Shown: positions 51,940-63,900, counted from the stretch's first letter. The stretch is 64,000 nt of DNA from Cladophialophora immunda (GCF_000835495.1 NW_015622545.1:1938777-2002776), one strand, 5' to 3'. The notes: generated by a model from the sequence alone, not told the origin. A program made the numbers and translations.

Positions 51940-54585
51940 TCAGAAGAACATCAGCTGGTCATCGCCCCATCCCTGCTCCAGCAGCGCTTTATGCATGGTC
52001 TTTTCCATCGCCTCTGGACCGCAGATGAGGATCAGCGTATCGTCCGTCCTCGTGGAGTGGTCTTGGACCAATTGGCCGGTGATGCGGCCTCTGAGGCCAG
52101 TCCAGTCTTCGGGCGCTTTGGTCAGGGTGTGCAGGACTCTACATCTGTGCTCATTCCCCGCCAGGAGGGCGTCGAGCTCTTCTTTGCACAGGATGTCCTC
52201 GAACAACCGATTCCCATCAAAGATGATGCATTGCGTCTTGTCACTGGGGTCCCGGACCACGGCACGAAAGACCTGGTAGATGGGCGTGATTCCACTTCCT
52301 CCACAAATCATGATGAACGACTTGACGATTCTCTCCTGCCCGGACACGAGACACTTGCCGTGTCCAACGTACTCGAACTTGCCGATCGGCCCCTTCATCT
52401 CGATGAAGTGCCCAATGGGCAGGGCGTCCATCGCCTGGGACATCTTGCCTCCCTTGTTGCCCGCATCGGCGAAGTACACTTTGACGAGCATCTCCATGAA
52501 GCCCTGGTCGTTGATCTCCGAGATGGGAGTATAACTACGGATGATGGCCTCGCGGGTGGCGGGATCCCGGAGCCTCACCATCAGATGTTGTCCAACGGGT
52601 AAGCCGAGGCGTTGCTCCGGGTGTTCCAACTTGTAGGTAAAGATGCGCGTGTCCCACGACACGATCCGCTTACCGTGGAGGATGGCCTTCTTCCATGCTT
52701 TGGGATTGAGGAAGGTCTCGGGAGGTTTGCCCGACTGGTCGACCTCCGTCTCGCCCGCCGCCAAGGCAGTTTTGGCAGCCTCGTCGAGAGAGCCGACGTG
52801 ATACTTGGGCATCATCGCCTTGGCGGTCTCACTGTGGATTGCCAGGAATTCCTCGGTGCTGTCAAGGCCCGCCGCCGAAATAATGCTCTGCGCGCCGCCG
52901 GGGTGCTCCTTCAGGAATGCCGTGCCGTCGTATACTTCGCCCTTGACCACGAACCACGGCTGCTGTTCGGTGTCGTGTTTCCGCAGCTCGTCGATGGTGA
53001 TAGGGTTCTTGAGGCCTTCCTTGACCATGGAGATTTCCTTGGCCTGTTCTTCGGCCGGGGCCACTGGGTCTTCGCCCTCGAGTCTCTCTCCCCAAAAGCC
53101 GTTGGCCAGGTTCCCACCAGCCTTCTTGACCCTCTCCATCCAGCCACCAGGCATAAGTGCAGGCCGGGTTGGGTGTTCGAAGCGAAGGTAGTCGCCTTCC
53201 AAGGTGATTGTCACGCGGAACCAGGGATTGTTCATCATACCAAGCACAGACCAGTACATGTCGCGCGGCTGAACATTCATGCTCTCGTCCATTGCCCGCA
53301 CGAAGATGTCTTTGGCTCTGGCGAGATCTTCCGTGGGCAGATTGATCGACCAGAAGCACCAGCAGAAGCATGTTTCGCGCCACGACATGTCAAGCCGGCC
53401 ACCAAAAAGATCTTTCTCCACCTGTCGGTATCGATCCTCAGCGTAGTCGATCTCCGCGAGCCGCCACGTTTTGCCCTTGTCCAGCGAGATCTCGACCCGG
53501 GTGATGCGCCGCCCACCTCCACTGTAGGCGTATCCTCTGGCTCGGTAGGTGCGAGGCGCCCCATTCAGACAGAGCTGCTCCTCGTGCCGTGGGTAGCAGA
53601 TGGCAGAGTTGGGGCTAAGGTCGTATATGGCATATCTATCATCCGTCCACCATTTGGGGTTGCTTGCCGACTCCTCCGGAGAGACCATGGTCGGCAGGAC
53701 CCGGTTGTCGTAGATGTGATACCAGTTGTCGCTGGGTGCATCGGTGACGATCAGCTTCTTCAGCCATTTGACGGACCGACCCCCAATCTGGCCGGGGATC
53801 ACCGCGCGCAGGGGCTTGCCGTGGTCCGGCCGGAGCGTCTCGCCGTTCATTTTGTAGGCGAGCATGAAGCCGCGATTGGGGTCCATGGCCCAGTTCAACT
53901 TGACGGATGTGCCGTAGAAGCCATTGGGGAGCTTGTCGGCGCCTTCCATACAGACATACTTGGCCTTCCGCTTAGGCTTGGCCCTTCTGATGACCTCGGA
54001 CATGACGACGCCGGTGAAGAGCGCCGTCGAGAGCCCAGCAGCGCCCCACGAGAACCCTTTGCTTTTTCGGACCATGTTCTGCTCTTTCCTCCGGTTGCCC
54101 GCGCACACCAATGTGATGGGGTATGTCACTTGCTGGTATTCGGTCATCAGCTGCTTCAGCGATATGGTCATCGGTTCGTCCACCAATCCTTCGACGGTGA
54201 ATTGCCAGTCGATGATGTCTTCGTCCTTAACCTGAGGCACCGCACCATGGTTTCTGACATAAAACAGCTCTGGACTCGTCAGGAACCCTTCGTTGAAGAG
54301 TTCTGTGAGTGGTGCTTCGACGTTGAACGGATGAACTCCAGTGAGTCTGATCAGTCGGGGGTCACGCGGTACATGGCTGTCGGGGGTCTTGAGATCGAGG
54401 TCTAGCACCTGGGTAGGGGCCGCGGTCGGCGGTGGAAGTGGTATTTCGATCTTCTCGTCGTCCAGATCCGATATGCTACCGTCTGTGGGTGGCGGTGACG
54501 GGGGGAGGGCATCTTTGGCCGGCTGGGTTTCTAACGCTTCAACCTTTTCAGGGATACCCTGACTGTCTGTCTTTGAATCTTCCAT
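51940..54585 (-). CDS. niaD: Assimilatory nitrate reductase [NADPH]
   Basis: Reduces nitrate to nitrite, first step of nitrate assimilation. Single exon, 881 aa, although fungal relatives such as Aspergillus have several introns; the lack of introns is unusual. Domains: acidic/Pro-rich N-terminus (1-110); molybdenum-cofactor domain with the Mo-ligand Cys in TLVCAGNRRKEQ near residue 159; Mo-Co dimerisation domain (about 310-480; RDMYWSVLGMMNNPWFRV); cytochrome b5 heme domain with HPGG near 562 and its second heme His in the following AIHSETAKA; FAD domain with RSYTP (about 680); NADPH domain with CGGSGITP near 762 and CGPEAM close to the end. All ligands for Mo, heme and flavin are seen. The gene lies upstream of niiA in the same orientation. 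Upstream GATA elements suggest AreA control. Confidence 0.97.
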   Translation of the reverse strand: MEDSKTDSQGIPEKVEALETQPAKDALPPSPPPTDGSISDLDDEKIEIPLPPPTAAPTQVLDLDLKTPDSHVPRDPRLIRLTGVHPFNVEAPLTELFNEGFLTSPELFYVRNHGAVPQVKDEDIIDWQFTVEGLVDEPMTISLKQLMTEYQQVTYPITLVCAGNRRKEQNMVRKSKGFSWGAAGLSTALFTGVVMSEVIRRAKPKRKAKYVCMEGADKLPNGFYGTSVKLNWAMDPNRGFMLAYKMNGETLRPDHGKPLRAVIPGQIGGRSVKWLKKLIVTDAPSDNWYHIYDNRVLPTMVSPEESASNPKWWTDDRYAIYDLSPNSAICYPRHEEQLCLNGAPRTYRARGYAYSGGGRRITRVEISLDKGKTWRLAEIDYAEDRYRQVEKDLFGGRLDMSWRETCFCWCFWSINLPTEDLARAKDIFVRAMDESMNVQPRDMYWSVLGMMNNPWFRVTITLEGDYLRFEHPTRPALMPGGWMERVKKAGGNLANGFWGERLEGEDPVAPAEEQAKEISMVKEGLKNPITIDELRKHDTEQQPWFVVKGEVYDGTAFLKEHPGGAQSIISAAGLDSTEEFLAIHSETAKAMMPKYHVGSLDEAAKTALAAGETEVDQSGKPPETFLNPKAWKKAILHGKRIVSWDTRIFTYKLEHPEQRLGLPVGQHLMVRLRDPATREAIIRSYTPISEINDQGFMEMLVKVYFADAGNKGGKMSQAMDALPIGHFIEMKGPIGKFEYVGHGKCLVSGQERIVKSFIMICGGSGITPIYQVFRAVVRDPSDKTQCIIFDGNRLFEDILCKEELDALLAGNEHRCRVLHTLTKAPEDWTGLRGRITGQLVQDHSTRTDDTLILICGPEAMEKTMHKALLEQGWGDDQLMFF

Positions 54586-56136
54586 TCTAGCGGCGTGCGA
54601 AAATACGACGACGGCGGAGTTCCCACATGCGGCAGATCTTCCGTGGTCGATAAAAGCCGTGAGAATGAACCTCTAGCAAAACAACTGAGAAGAATGAGAA
54701 AGAGACAGGAAGCGGCTGGCCCAAGATGGCCCAGGGCACAATGGCCGTCGCTTTGGGGTATCACGAGAGCGTCATAGGGCATCGAGCAGCTTGTGAGGCC
54801 CACCCCGATCGACCTGCGTCAGTGAAGGGTTTTCTAAATCCATTATTTGATCGCCTGCCATCCCCCCAATCTATGTGAGAGGGACAAGCAAAAGATTCCG
54901 TCTCGATCGAACTTGCAAAAAATCGATGAAGATCCGCGGGACAGGAATCAGAGAGTGGTGCTGGTGGTGCGAGGAGATGTTGTACCTTCCGCTTATCTAT
55001 GGGCCTTTGCTGTTTCTGGCTAGACTGGTTTTTGTGGTAATGCCGTTACACACGGCCGCGTTCTGTCTGACAACGGAGATTGCCTTCAGGCTCGCCGCGC
55101 GGAGATGTTGAAGCGATTCGACCACGCCGGGGCAGTGGATCAGGAGTTTCGAGGTGGGAATCTCGACACGAGGACTTTCCATTTCCATCTCTGGACCTGA
55201 CCGTGGCCCTGAGCCTCGCTGCTTCAACCTAAGATGCTCCTGCACGTGACTGAGTATGGTGGTAGTTGGCCTGAGCAACGGATTAATCGCGGCCACAATC
55301 TGGGCCAGGGGGCCCTGTTCCCGGCACCCGTCTATAGTTGCCAAATTATCGCCTCTGCCTAGCCTACAGTACCCATAACTTGGCACCTGATTCAAGGTGA
55401 CGTAATGGTCACAGAAGTTCCCTTTCTCTAAATTGGGTTAGTCTGGGTTAAGCTTCACCATTATCCTACAAGTACTTCCCCCTTGCAGTTCCGCATCGCC
55501 ACGAGGACATCGAGTCTTAAGTGCTTCATTGCTCAGGCATGTTAGCGCTTGCGCTGTTATTTTTGATGGCAAGGTAGATTCAGATATCCCTGTATCCTGA
55601 GGTACCTCTCAGTCCTCTCGCAAGTACATAGTGTATGAGTCTGGTGTTGCGCCGCCAATAGGCTGTGTGACAAATAAGTCCTACTGCGGCAGAAATAACG
55701 CCATAATTGGGTTATTTCTGTTGCTCTTTTTTACACCTCCGTACTCCAAAGCTCCGCAGTGCACTCAGTCACAGCTTAACGGTTGTACAGTCACATGACT
55801 TGGTCACGTGAATTATCTTGGTGCGATCACTGAGGCGCACACGACCCCTTTTTCCTTCTCAGGTAGATTTCCTTCCTTCTTTGGTTCAGTCAATGATCAG
55901 TTCATCCAGTTCGCTCTGTTCTCTCTGTACTCTTTACATCTGGCAAGGGCCAATTAGGTGGAGGTGGGCTGCAGCAAGCGCAGGACCATTTAACTTCTTC
56001 CTTTTTGCTCTTTTTCAAATCGGATTTCACCCCGAGGTCGTTCGCCCCGCTGTTTCTGCTTCCTTGACTACGGTAAGCTAAGAAAGTCTACTCGCACGGA
56101 TTACACTGACGGCGAATAGACCTTCTATACTTTGTC
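54586..56136. promoter_or_regulatory. Divergent promoter, niaD and the pseudokinase gene
   Basis: 1.55 kb between divergent starts. Near niaD there are GATA elements at 54648-54653 (CGATAA, plus), 54993-54998 and 55346-55351 (both as TTATC, minus), and a near-NirA site TTCCGTGG at 54639-54646. On the pseudokinase side a GT-AG intron-like segment precedes its ATG (about 56074-56120), perhaps a 5'-UTR intron. No gene is recognised inside. Confidence 0.5.
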
Positions 56137-57882
56137 ATGATTCCGTCTTCCAGTCAAGCCGAGGGCTTGTCAAGCGTGTCTTCCAGACCAGACTGCGCTG
56201 AGCAAAACAACAACCAGAATCTTCCCAATAAGCGCCCCCGCAGGCTTTCCGATGACCAATACATTCACCCTGGCCCAAGCCCATCAGGCCAGAACAAGTT
56301 TCCGACAACATCGAGCAGCAGAATAATTGAAGGCTCACTTAGAAGCAACCAAAATGCTCCCGGGATCAAGATAATCTTCCCTCAACACACCGAAGAAACG
56401 TTCGGAAAATACACTCAGGACCAGGGCCCAGCTGTTGTGCCCATGCACCGAGAATTTTCGCATGGTGACGCCCGGTTCACGCACATTGGGGAATTAGGTC
56501 GCGGCAGTTCTGGTACCGTTGACAAAGTCGAGCCAAGTGGTGGCATATTTCTTCCCGGCAAAATCTACGCACGGAAAGCGTTCACCATAAGGCGCCGCCA
56601 GTCCACGTCCCACGAACTCGCCCTGCTCGATATGGCACGAACACTTCTACACCCGAACATTCTCACAACAATCATGACTTACGAGGAGGAGCGTGACGCC
56701 CACAGCTCACAGTACGGCATAATTTTGAATCCAGTGGCGGATTGCACGCTTCGAGCCTTCTTAGAAAGGGAAGATGGGGCCAGCGACATTGGGGAAGCCG
56801 CTGCAAAACGCGTGGCAAAGTGGCTGGGCTGCTTGGGAAGCGGATTAAGCTATCTACATGCCAAAAACCTAATTCATCGACGAATTTCGCCATTAAGCAT
56901 TCTAATAAGAGGGGGAGAAATATTTTTTGCCGAGTTTGCCATCTCAAATCACTTTAAAGCAACGGAAAGATTGGTTGAGGACTCTTCGAGGGCAAATGCG
57001 ATCTGGGAGGTATACCAGGCGCCGGAAGCCCAGACACAGCAGCTGTTGGGCACGAAAGCTGATATATTCTCCTTAGGATGCGTTTTCATTGAGCTACTAA
57101 CATCCGCCTCTAGGATGCCGCTCAAGACCCTCCAGGATTCGATCCGACAACAACCTTTCCCAACTTACCGCCACTGGATCCCAAAAACTCTGGACTGGCT
57201 TGCTCAAATCCAGAGCCAGCTCACACTCCCCACTCTCCGTCGCTTCAGCCCATACTGCGAGAATATGCTCAAATTGAATCCAAGTACCCGCCCATCTGCT
57301 TTCGCAGTCACAAGGTTCTTATTCGATTCCAACCCGAAGCTTTCAGAAGGGTTTGAAGCGACGAAATCAGTCTGCGACTGCCTTTTACCTTGGTTGGGCA
57401 AGTTTGACGAACAGTGCAGAGTATTGATGTGTGTATCCCCTGGTCTCGAGAAAGCAATGTTTGACATTTCCTTAGCTCACTACCGGAAACAAGCCGCAGC
57501 GCCCTGGGTCCAGATGCATTGCTGCCGCCGGGCCGATACCAATTACCTACGGACTCGTACGTCTTCCCCCATCCAATAGCTTGCCTCACGGCTCACAAAG
57601 ATCAGCCTTACAAGAAACAAAACTTGTTCTTACTGTCCCCAAACGTTCGACAACCCCTTAGATGTTCTCTTTCACGTGGCTACACAGCACCGTGACAAAA
57701 CTGTTCGGGACGAAAGCTTGGTTTGTACTTATGGCGAATGTGCCGGTAGACCCCCATTCCTAGACGAGCGTCAATATGAAGATCATCAACACAACTTTCA
57801 TCGCGAAGGTTTCCCTCAAACATCAGACGATACACGCCAAGGTACATCTCGCGACGCATTCCAAGGGAGGATGGAAACGTGA
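56137..57882 (+). CDS. Pseudokinase fused by splicing to C2H2 zinc fingers
   Basis: A serine/threonine-kinase fold that lacks catalytic residues. Exon 1 (56137-57560) gives a Ser-rich N-terminus and then the kinase domain from about residue 110: glycine loop GELGRGSSGTVDKV, the ATP-binding-lysine region YARKAFT (Lys near 147), catalytic loop HRRISPLSIL near 246-255 instead of HRDxKxxN, and FAEFAIS where DFG should be. The APE motif (YQAPEAQ) and the F-helix KADIFSLGC remain. Thus the fold is kept, but both catalytic Asp residues are gone. A 45-nt GT-AG intron (57561-57605) would join in phase to a second exon with CSYCPQTFDNPLDVLFHV and, later, CTYGECAGRP with paired His, two C2H2-like fingers, ending at 57882. 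This gives 566 aa. The splice donor (GTCTTC) is weak, so the fusion is inferred. Without splicing the first frame stops at 57577-57579. Confidence 0.65.
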
Positions 57883-59130
57883 GGACCAAGATCCGGGACC
57901 GGATGTAATGTCAGAGACAAACCTGAAGGGCGAATCTACGTTATGTTCGATTTCTAGGTGTAATATAGGTGTACTCTCGGAGACATTGGATTTGCGGTGG
58001 ATGAAACTGGGACATTTGCAGCCCGCAAGCGAGCATTGTCTGAGTGTGGATTTTGGGTGATGATCCCTTGTCTGTTGCGTGGCCGCCGATTCGATATTCA
58101 CCGCTGAGAAGACGTAGCATGCACGGAGTAAGGCAGTGGAGATAATGACTGGTGAAGTCTATGAGAGTAAATTCGGCCAACATCCTTATCTACCTCTATG
58201 ATCGGACAGTGACAGACCGAGGCTGAGGAAGAGGCCGGGATCAGTGTAGAATAATATAATGACTGCGTTGACGGCAAGTCCGATGGCACCTTTGATCAAG
58301 TGGTTTGGTTCTTCAATTTTGCGTGCCATATCGGGGATGCGCCCTCCGAAACAAGCTATCATCATTTCTGAATGAGACTCATACCGGATATTACAAAGCT
58401 TTGATTCGACAGGTCAGCTCTCAGATGTGAAGTCGACAGAAATGATCAAAGTTCTTGACTCGGATTCTCGGCGGATTCGCACCCGAAGAACGCGTTGCAC
58501 AACTGCCGGTCACGGTCTGTGCATTGTCTTGGCGCGTCACGTGGCACTGCGCGCACGACTTTCGCGCCCTTTTCCTTTCGATTTCCTTATTCTTCGGCGC
58601 AGTCAATCGCCTGCAAGCAGAGCTACATGCGGATCCAGCTGGCACGTTTTGTCCGTCAGGGATTCTCTCGTATTCGACTCGCGCGTTCGAACTGGGGATT
58701 TTTGCCCCCAACGTTGCCATCCTACTATCGCAGTCGGTAACCTCCGAATCCACATCGCAGGCAGATCGACACCGAGAAGGGGGAGGGCAGGAGTCCACGT
58801 TTCGGCATCCGCAAATTAGGTGAGTTCCGCGACCGGATTTGCGGTCACTCGCGGACCTTCGTCTCCACAGCCAGCAACGATCGCCCTCGCTATGCTCCTC
58901 TCCCAAGATTCCATCGTGATAAGAGCCCGATTTGACCAGACCCCGCATGTCCAGCCAAATGAGACGGTTACATCGCTTGATGCTGTCGGCCTGGTGCTTA
59001 CCAAAGGATTGCGGCATACACGTTGCCTTATCTTTCCCTTCTTCGCTATTTCCACCGTTATAATCTTAAAGAAGCCAAGCTCAGAGAAGCTCAGAGAAGC
59101 TCAAGAGCCAAGTCTTGCGGCCAAGCAAAG
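57883..59130. other. Intergenic, no gene seen
   Basis: 1.25 kb downstream of the pseudokinase. Continuing frames to 58060 may be an unplaced third exon of that gene; I cannot support it. A 198-codon minus frame (58421-59017) has odd Cys/Arg/Ser-rich composition and no recognisable motif. A short direct repeat of AGAAGCTC lies near 59085-59101. Confidence 0.4.
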
Positions 59131-59610
59131 ATGGCTGAGAAGACCGTTATCGACAACGAGAAATCAACGCCGTCACCCCCGGCTGCTCGGTCGTATTTTC
59201 CGTCGAGTGAACGCAAAGTCCATGACTCCAGCGTGACTTTCGAGGAATACTACTATTACGCGCAGCGCACACGCGAAGAACAACGACAGCTACAAGCTCC
59301 GCAATGGCAATGGCGAACCGTCTTCTCTTCCCGAAAGAAAACCGCAGATCCTGTAGAAGATGACCATGGATTCGAGCCAGCTGCTGGTAGGGTCATTACC
59401 GAAGAAGAGTGGTCAAACGCGAATCGAGCATTCCGTACAGCTTCATGGGGAGCAGTATTCTACCTGGTGAGCAACTTCTCAACGACACAGTCCGCGCTAA
59501 TAGTCTAGATCACCACCGATATTCTTGGCCCATTTACTGTTCCACGCTGCCCACAACAAGCCTATCATGATCTACTTGTAGAACCAAGCAAAACGCGCGT
59601 GGAGGACTAG
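59131..59610 (+). pseudogene. Truncated amino-acid transporter (Aa_trans/MTR type)
   Basis: N-terminal part of a fungal aromatic/neutral amino-acid permease of the MTR/NAT group. Exon 1 (59131-59466) begins MAEKTVIDNEKSTPS and ends at the family's NRAFRTASWGAVFYL; after a 42-nt intron (59467-59508) the second piece starts ITTDILGPFTVP, the start of the first membrane segment. From about 59545 the homology ends abruptly: the expected WA(x)AQLGYGP block and all ten or so following membrane helices are missing, and a stop occurs at 59608-59610. The upstream in-frame extension from 59023 is probably leader. This is a gene fragment left by deletion or rearrangement. The possible breakpoint is near 59544. 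Confidence 0.75.
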
Positions 59611-60705
59611 CCACTACGAGGCTCCTGAAACCCCCAGTGCTCCGTGCCGAATTTTGGATTCTCGACTTTATCTGCACTACAGCCCTTCCCCAGATAGAAG
59701 GGTGATAGGTACATATATGACGTTCCTGTTCCATCCTGCTTCAAAGACTCCCCAAATATCACGGCCCGAAATCCGCAACTGTCCGGGTCGCGCGTTGAGG
59801 ACTGCTCCTTTTCCTTTTGCTTACAAGGAGATGTTGAGCCTCATGGTGCTGCGGGGGTCGTGCTTATAACGAACACTGGCCAAAAGTACGAGGCGCAGGG
59901 CAGGCACAGCACGACTCTACGGGATTGATTGCTGACGGCCTTGCCACGGTCCTCGGAGGACCTCTTTATCCTGGAGTGTACGTTGTTGTCATGGTGTTCG
60001 CCTGCCTCAAGAGGCAGCGCATCAATGGTACAAGTGAGCTATGTCGGGTCGATGCAACACTTTTCTCTTACCTATGGTTTGTGATGCAGGCTCCACGCCC
60101 AGAGAAGGAGCGTTTGAGCGGGTCGTCTGGTAATACTACAACAGCAGTATTTCGGACGCCACGACGCAGGCCATGAAGACCAACAGCCGCTATTGTGTCG
60201 CGATCGCTGGATGATCCTGAGGAGTGTCTGCTCGCGCACGACATTGCCGTCGACACGAACTCCTCTATTGGGCATTGCAGAACTCTCAGTGGCAACCAGG
60301 ACATACCATGGCTTCATGGGCCTCCCAAGCCCTCCGTTTGCACTTATCACCTCGATCCAGGCTGCTAGGGCTTGTCTCAAGCCTCCGGCAACAATGGCTA
60401 CGACGAAATTGAAAAAGCCCTAATTGTCGGAACCAGGAGCATCAACCACAGCAGCAGCTTCAAAGTTGCGGTAATCGACCAAAAGACTAAGAAAATTCAG
60501 CACAGACAAAAGAATAGTGTTGGAAATAGTATATTAATATTCGCGGGGCGGAATATATACACCCATCGCATAAATAAAAACACCCCGTTAAGTTACCCAC
60601 AAGTCCCCAAACATTGTACCAACCCAAGCGCTATTAAATCCCAGTACTCAAAAAGCATCGGGGCAGAATTGTTGTGTTCTAGCCCCGCCCCCCCTTCTCA
60701 AAATT
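59611..60705. other. Gene-poor spacer after the transporter fragment
   Basis: 1.1 kb. A stretch near 59925-60176 gives a hydrophobic, protein-like frame (IADGLATVLGGPLYPGVYVV), which could be a remnant but resembles nothing definite. No other feature. Confidence 0.4.
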
Positions 60706-60903
60706 CTAGTTCCTCCTCGACGTGGGCACGTTTAATCCATAGTAAGCCCGGTAGGCCTCGTTCACGCCGCGGTGGTGCTCCTTTGCCTTTTGGGAGATGT
60801 ACTGCGTCGCGGACTTCCACGAGCTGTGCACCTTGTTCCGCAGGCCGGTGCTGTCGGTGCTGGCGACGGTGCTGGTGGTGCTGGTGATGGATTGTCGGGC
60901 CAT
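60706..60903 (-). CDS. Small conserved-looking hypothetical protein
   Basis: A 65-aa intronless frame from the ATG at 60901-60903 (the longer frame would need a GTG). It begins MARQSITSTTSTVASTDSTG and continues with an amphipathic helix, SWKSATQYISQKAKEHHR, then GVNEAYRAYYGLNVPTS. I recall similar short proteins (helix followed by a AYxxYYG-like ending) among filamentous fungi, without a known function. A GA-repeat lies 60 bases upstream of its start. Confidence 0.5.
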   Translation of the reverse strand: MARQSITSTTSTVASTDSTGLRNKVHSSWKSATQYISQKAKEHHRGVNEAYRAYYGLNVPTSRRN

Positions 60904-63900
60904 GGCGATCTTGTTTGTCACTCGGATTGAGGTTGGAAGGGGTATGGTAGAATCTTGGAGAAAGAGAGAGAGAGAGAGAGATGGTGTAGTAGTTTGTTTG
61001 GTTGCCTTTCAAGCTTGGTGGTTCGTTTGAGGGCGGGTGTTTGAAGGGTGATGCTGCTCTCAAGTCTGACTTGGAATGTGTATTTGGAGTTTCGAAGTGC
61101 AAGCTTTAGACTATTGCTTTTGACTGAATACTATGAGGAATGGTTGCACGTGTGGGGATGATTTGCCAGGTAAGACGCTCTGTGTATCGATGGGAATTTC
61201 TAATGTCGCTGGACGGCGGTGCGTTGATACATATATATACACATCAAACATACCTGTGTAATCCCCAGATCCCTTTTGAGTCACGTCGTTGTTGTATGCG
61301 AGAATTTTTCGCTCCACAGCGGCGTATGTACAAACACGCCCTTTGCAACCCGCTCGCATGGGAATTGTGGCTGGTATGTGGGGATGGCATTGTTCACGAG
61401 GCGCAAAAAATAGCATGGTTTCAAAGAGAGGCTCTGAACGCAACTGTGGCGCTATACGATGTTGTAATTGGGGCAAGTTACTTCGGGTGGAACCTTCCAT
61501 GACCAAGGGCGCGCGCCCTTGCTTCGCAAGATTTTTCTTGCAACCATGTGGTCCGTGTGTCTTCGCAGGGCGTTCTCGAGTGTGTCAGATACGCGGTCGT
61601 TGGGGGGGGGACGAAGTAGTCAGATTGGTGAGAGGGGGGGCGGCTGGAACATGGGATCATGACGTCTGTCTTGGTAAGAAATTTGACGGGAAGGCTCAAG
61701 GCTCTTCAAAGGGCGTGTGGCATGTCACCGTTGTCTTGCCAAAGGGCTGAGCCGGTGGCGCTGCCTGAGTGGCTTAAATGACTCAGCCGTCTGGCCTTGT
61801 CCCAATGGGGCATCTGCTGCCACGCTAAGGCTCGTGGACTTATGTAATATTTTTAGAGTAAGCAAGCCCCTGGATGTCTTGGCGCCGAGGCCTTTACGCG
61901 CAAATCGGGGGGTGGTACTCCGTATTATTGTGTCGTCACCGCCAAATATTGCGCCATCTCTCAGGGAAGAGCAAGTGGAAGAATACAGGCTGAAGTAAGC
62001 AAGAGCCGCTTCAGCCCAAAGGCGAGATGCTTTCTTGATCGCAACGACGCCTGCGATGTCATGAACATGAACGTGCCCAGGGGATGTGTCCTCGCTGAAC
62101 GATGGCGCTTTCAGCCTCCAAGGTGGGTGGGAATCGTGTGGGATCTGTGTGGGATAGGGGCTTGGTCTCCCATCCAGTGCGCGAGAGCAGCTCGTATTCA
62201 CCCTACGCATGTGTTCTACAACTCGACAAACGCATCCGATCCACCCGAAAACCTCCTTACGCTGTACCTGCGAAATTCCCACCCCTATGTTGTGCTTGAA
62301 TCTGAAACCGCACTAGGGGGGAATCTTAGTTCCGAAACTCCAGATTTGAAGTGATTGAGTGACACTGTAACGGGGCCTAGACTGGCCACTACAAGTAGTC
62401 AGGCCGCACACGGACCAAACGGGGTTTTGGCCCTGTGACGGTTTCACCACATTTCCCCTTGTCTCACGCCCGAGACTTGCACCTGCATCACCTTCTAATC
62501 TGCAAAAAAACAAAAAATTCCATAGATATTCCTTGCACGCTCACAAAATTACTTGCCTCCCCGCAAACCATCAAACCCGTGCAGCACGTCCTCGTTGACG
62601 AGTAGACAACCTTCTGGGGCAATCCCATAAACGTCCATTTGCCCCCAAGAACAGGGCTCAGGGAAGAGAACTTGCGAAGATTCGAACGAGAAAAACGAAT
62701 GAGCGAGGGCGACAGAGAGACAGCAACAATCGCTTCGCCCTATCAGCTTACCCTGTATGATGGGAATTAGACCCTCGTAAACCCAGAGAGAAATGCACAG
62801 ACTTGAGCTCCAATTCGACTTCCAACACCCATCGGTGCTTCGTTTCGAAACTGGATAAACTGCTGATGGGTGTTCTTGCTGAGTCGGCGACGTTTGCCTG
62901 ACGGATTTGTGAACTTGCTAGACCTTTGAAAGGAACCAGAACCTAGTTCAACTCGTTTGACAGTGTAAGGTGAAGACTCGGCAAGTCATGTATGTAACCA
63001 GCTGCGTTCGTTGGCATCGCGTGGGCGTTGTGTAGGCCTTCGCCCACATTGTTCATTGGAATCCTGGCATGTTCTTGGGCAGCACCGCTTCTTCTCGTAG
63101 ACGAGTGTCGACGCTTTCGTTGTCCATTAAATGTTGGACGAACCGGTCAAGGATCGACGTACACGATCAATGGAAGAATTCGTTCCCTAATCAAGAGTAC
63201 GAGTAATTGAAGAATGTTCTGCTGCGCAAAATGAGAGAAACAGGCTACTCTGGAATGCGGCAGCTCGGTCCTTGTGGGGATGCCGCAACCCTGGAAAGTT
63301 GACGCTTGCTATTTTTAGCATATCAGTGACCGGGCGCTGCGTGCTATTGGCAATTCCCCGTCGCGGACCACCAATTAGGGTTGGCGGGCCCAAGTGGTCG
63401 GGTTCGGTAGCGACGAGTGAAAAGGCTGGGGTCAACGTGCTCAAAATTACTCGGGAAACGTCTCCCCGGACCTCCACCGCTGTGCTGTTGTACGGGAACA
63501 TCCGTCCCGGCCAAATGCGGGGGGGGGGGTGGGGTGTGTTGGGACTCCTCGTTCCTCAACAAAAAGGTCGGCCTTACTGTCACAGGCTTAGCGCATCTTC
63601 ATTGCGGTGCACGGCCTGCCTTTCAAACCGGATTAGTGCTCGAGGAGTCGGAGGGCTTCCCCGAGGCGCCCGTTCCACAAAGGGCCACTTGCAGAAACAG
63701 CACGCGAAATGTGACCAGATTTCCACGAATCGAGGACGGCAACGTGGGTGACACTCTGGGCACGCTGAGGCACGCGGTCCTCCGCCGCTAACCAGGAGGA
63801 TCGCGCGTGATTGGGTTGATTTGGGGCTCGGCTCCCACGAGTCCGCCAATTCGGGTCCACGTCTCGAAGGAGGCAGGCCTGACAGTCAGCGAGTCATTTG

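Noticed and set aside
58421..59017. 198-codon minus-strand frame
   Set aside because: Cys/Arg/Ser-rich composition without a recognisable domain, and several competing frames on the opposite strand.
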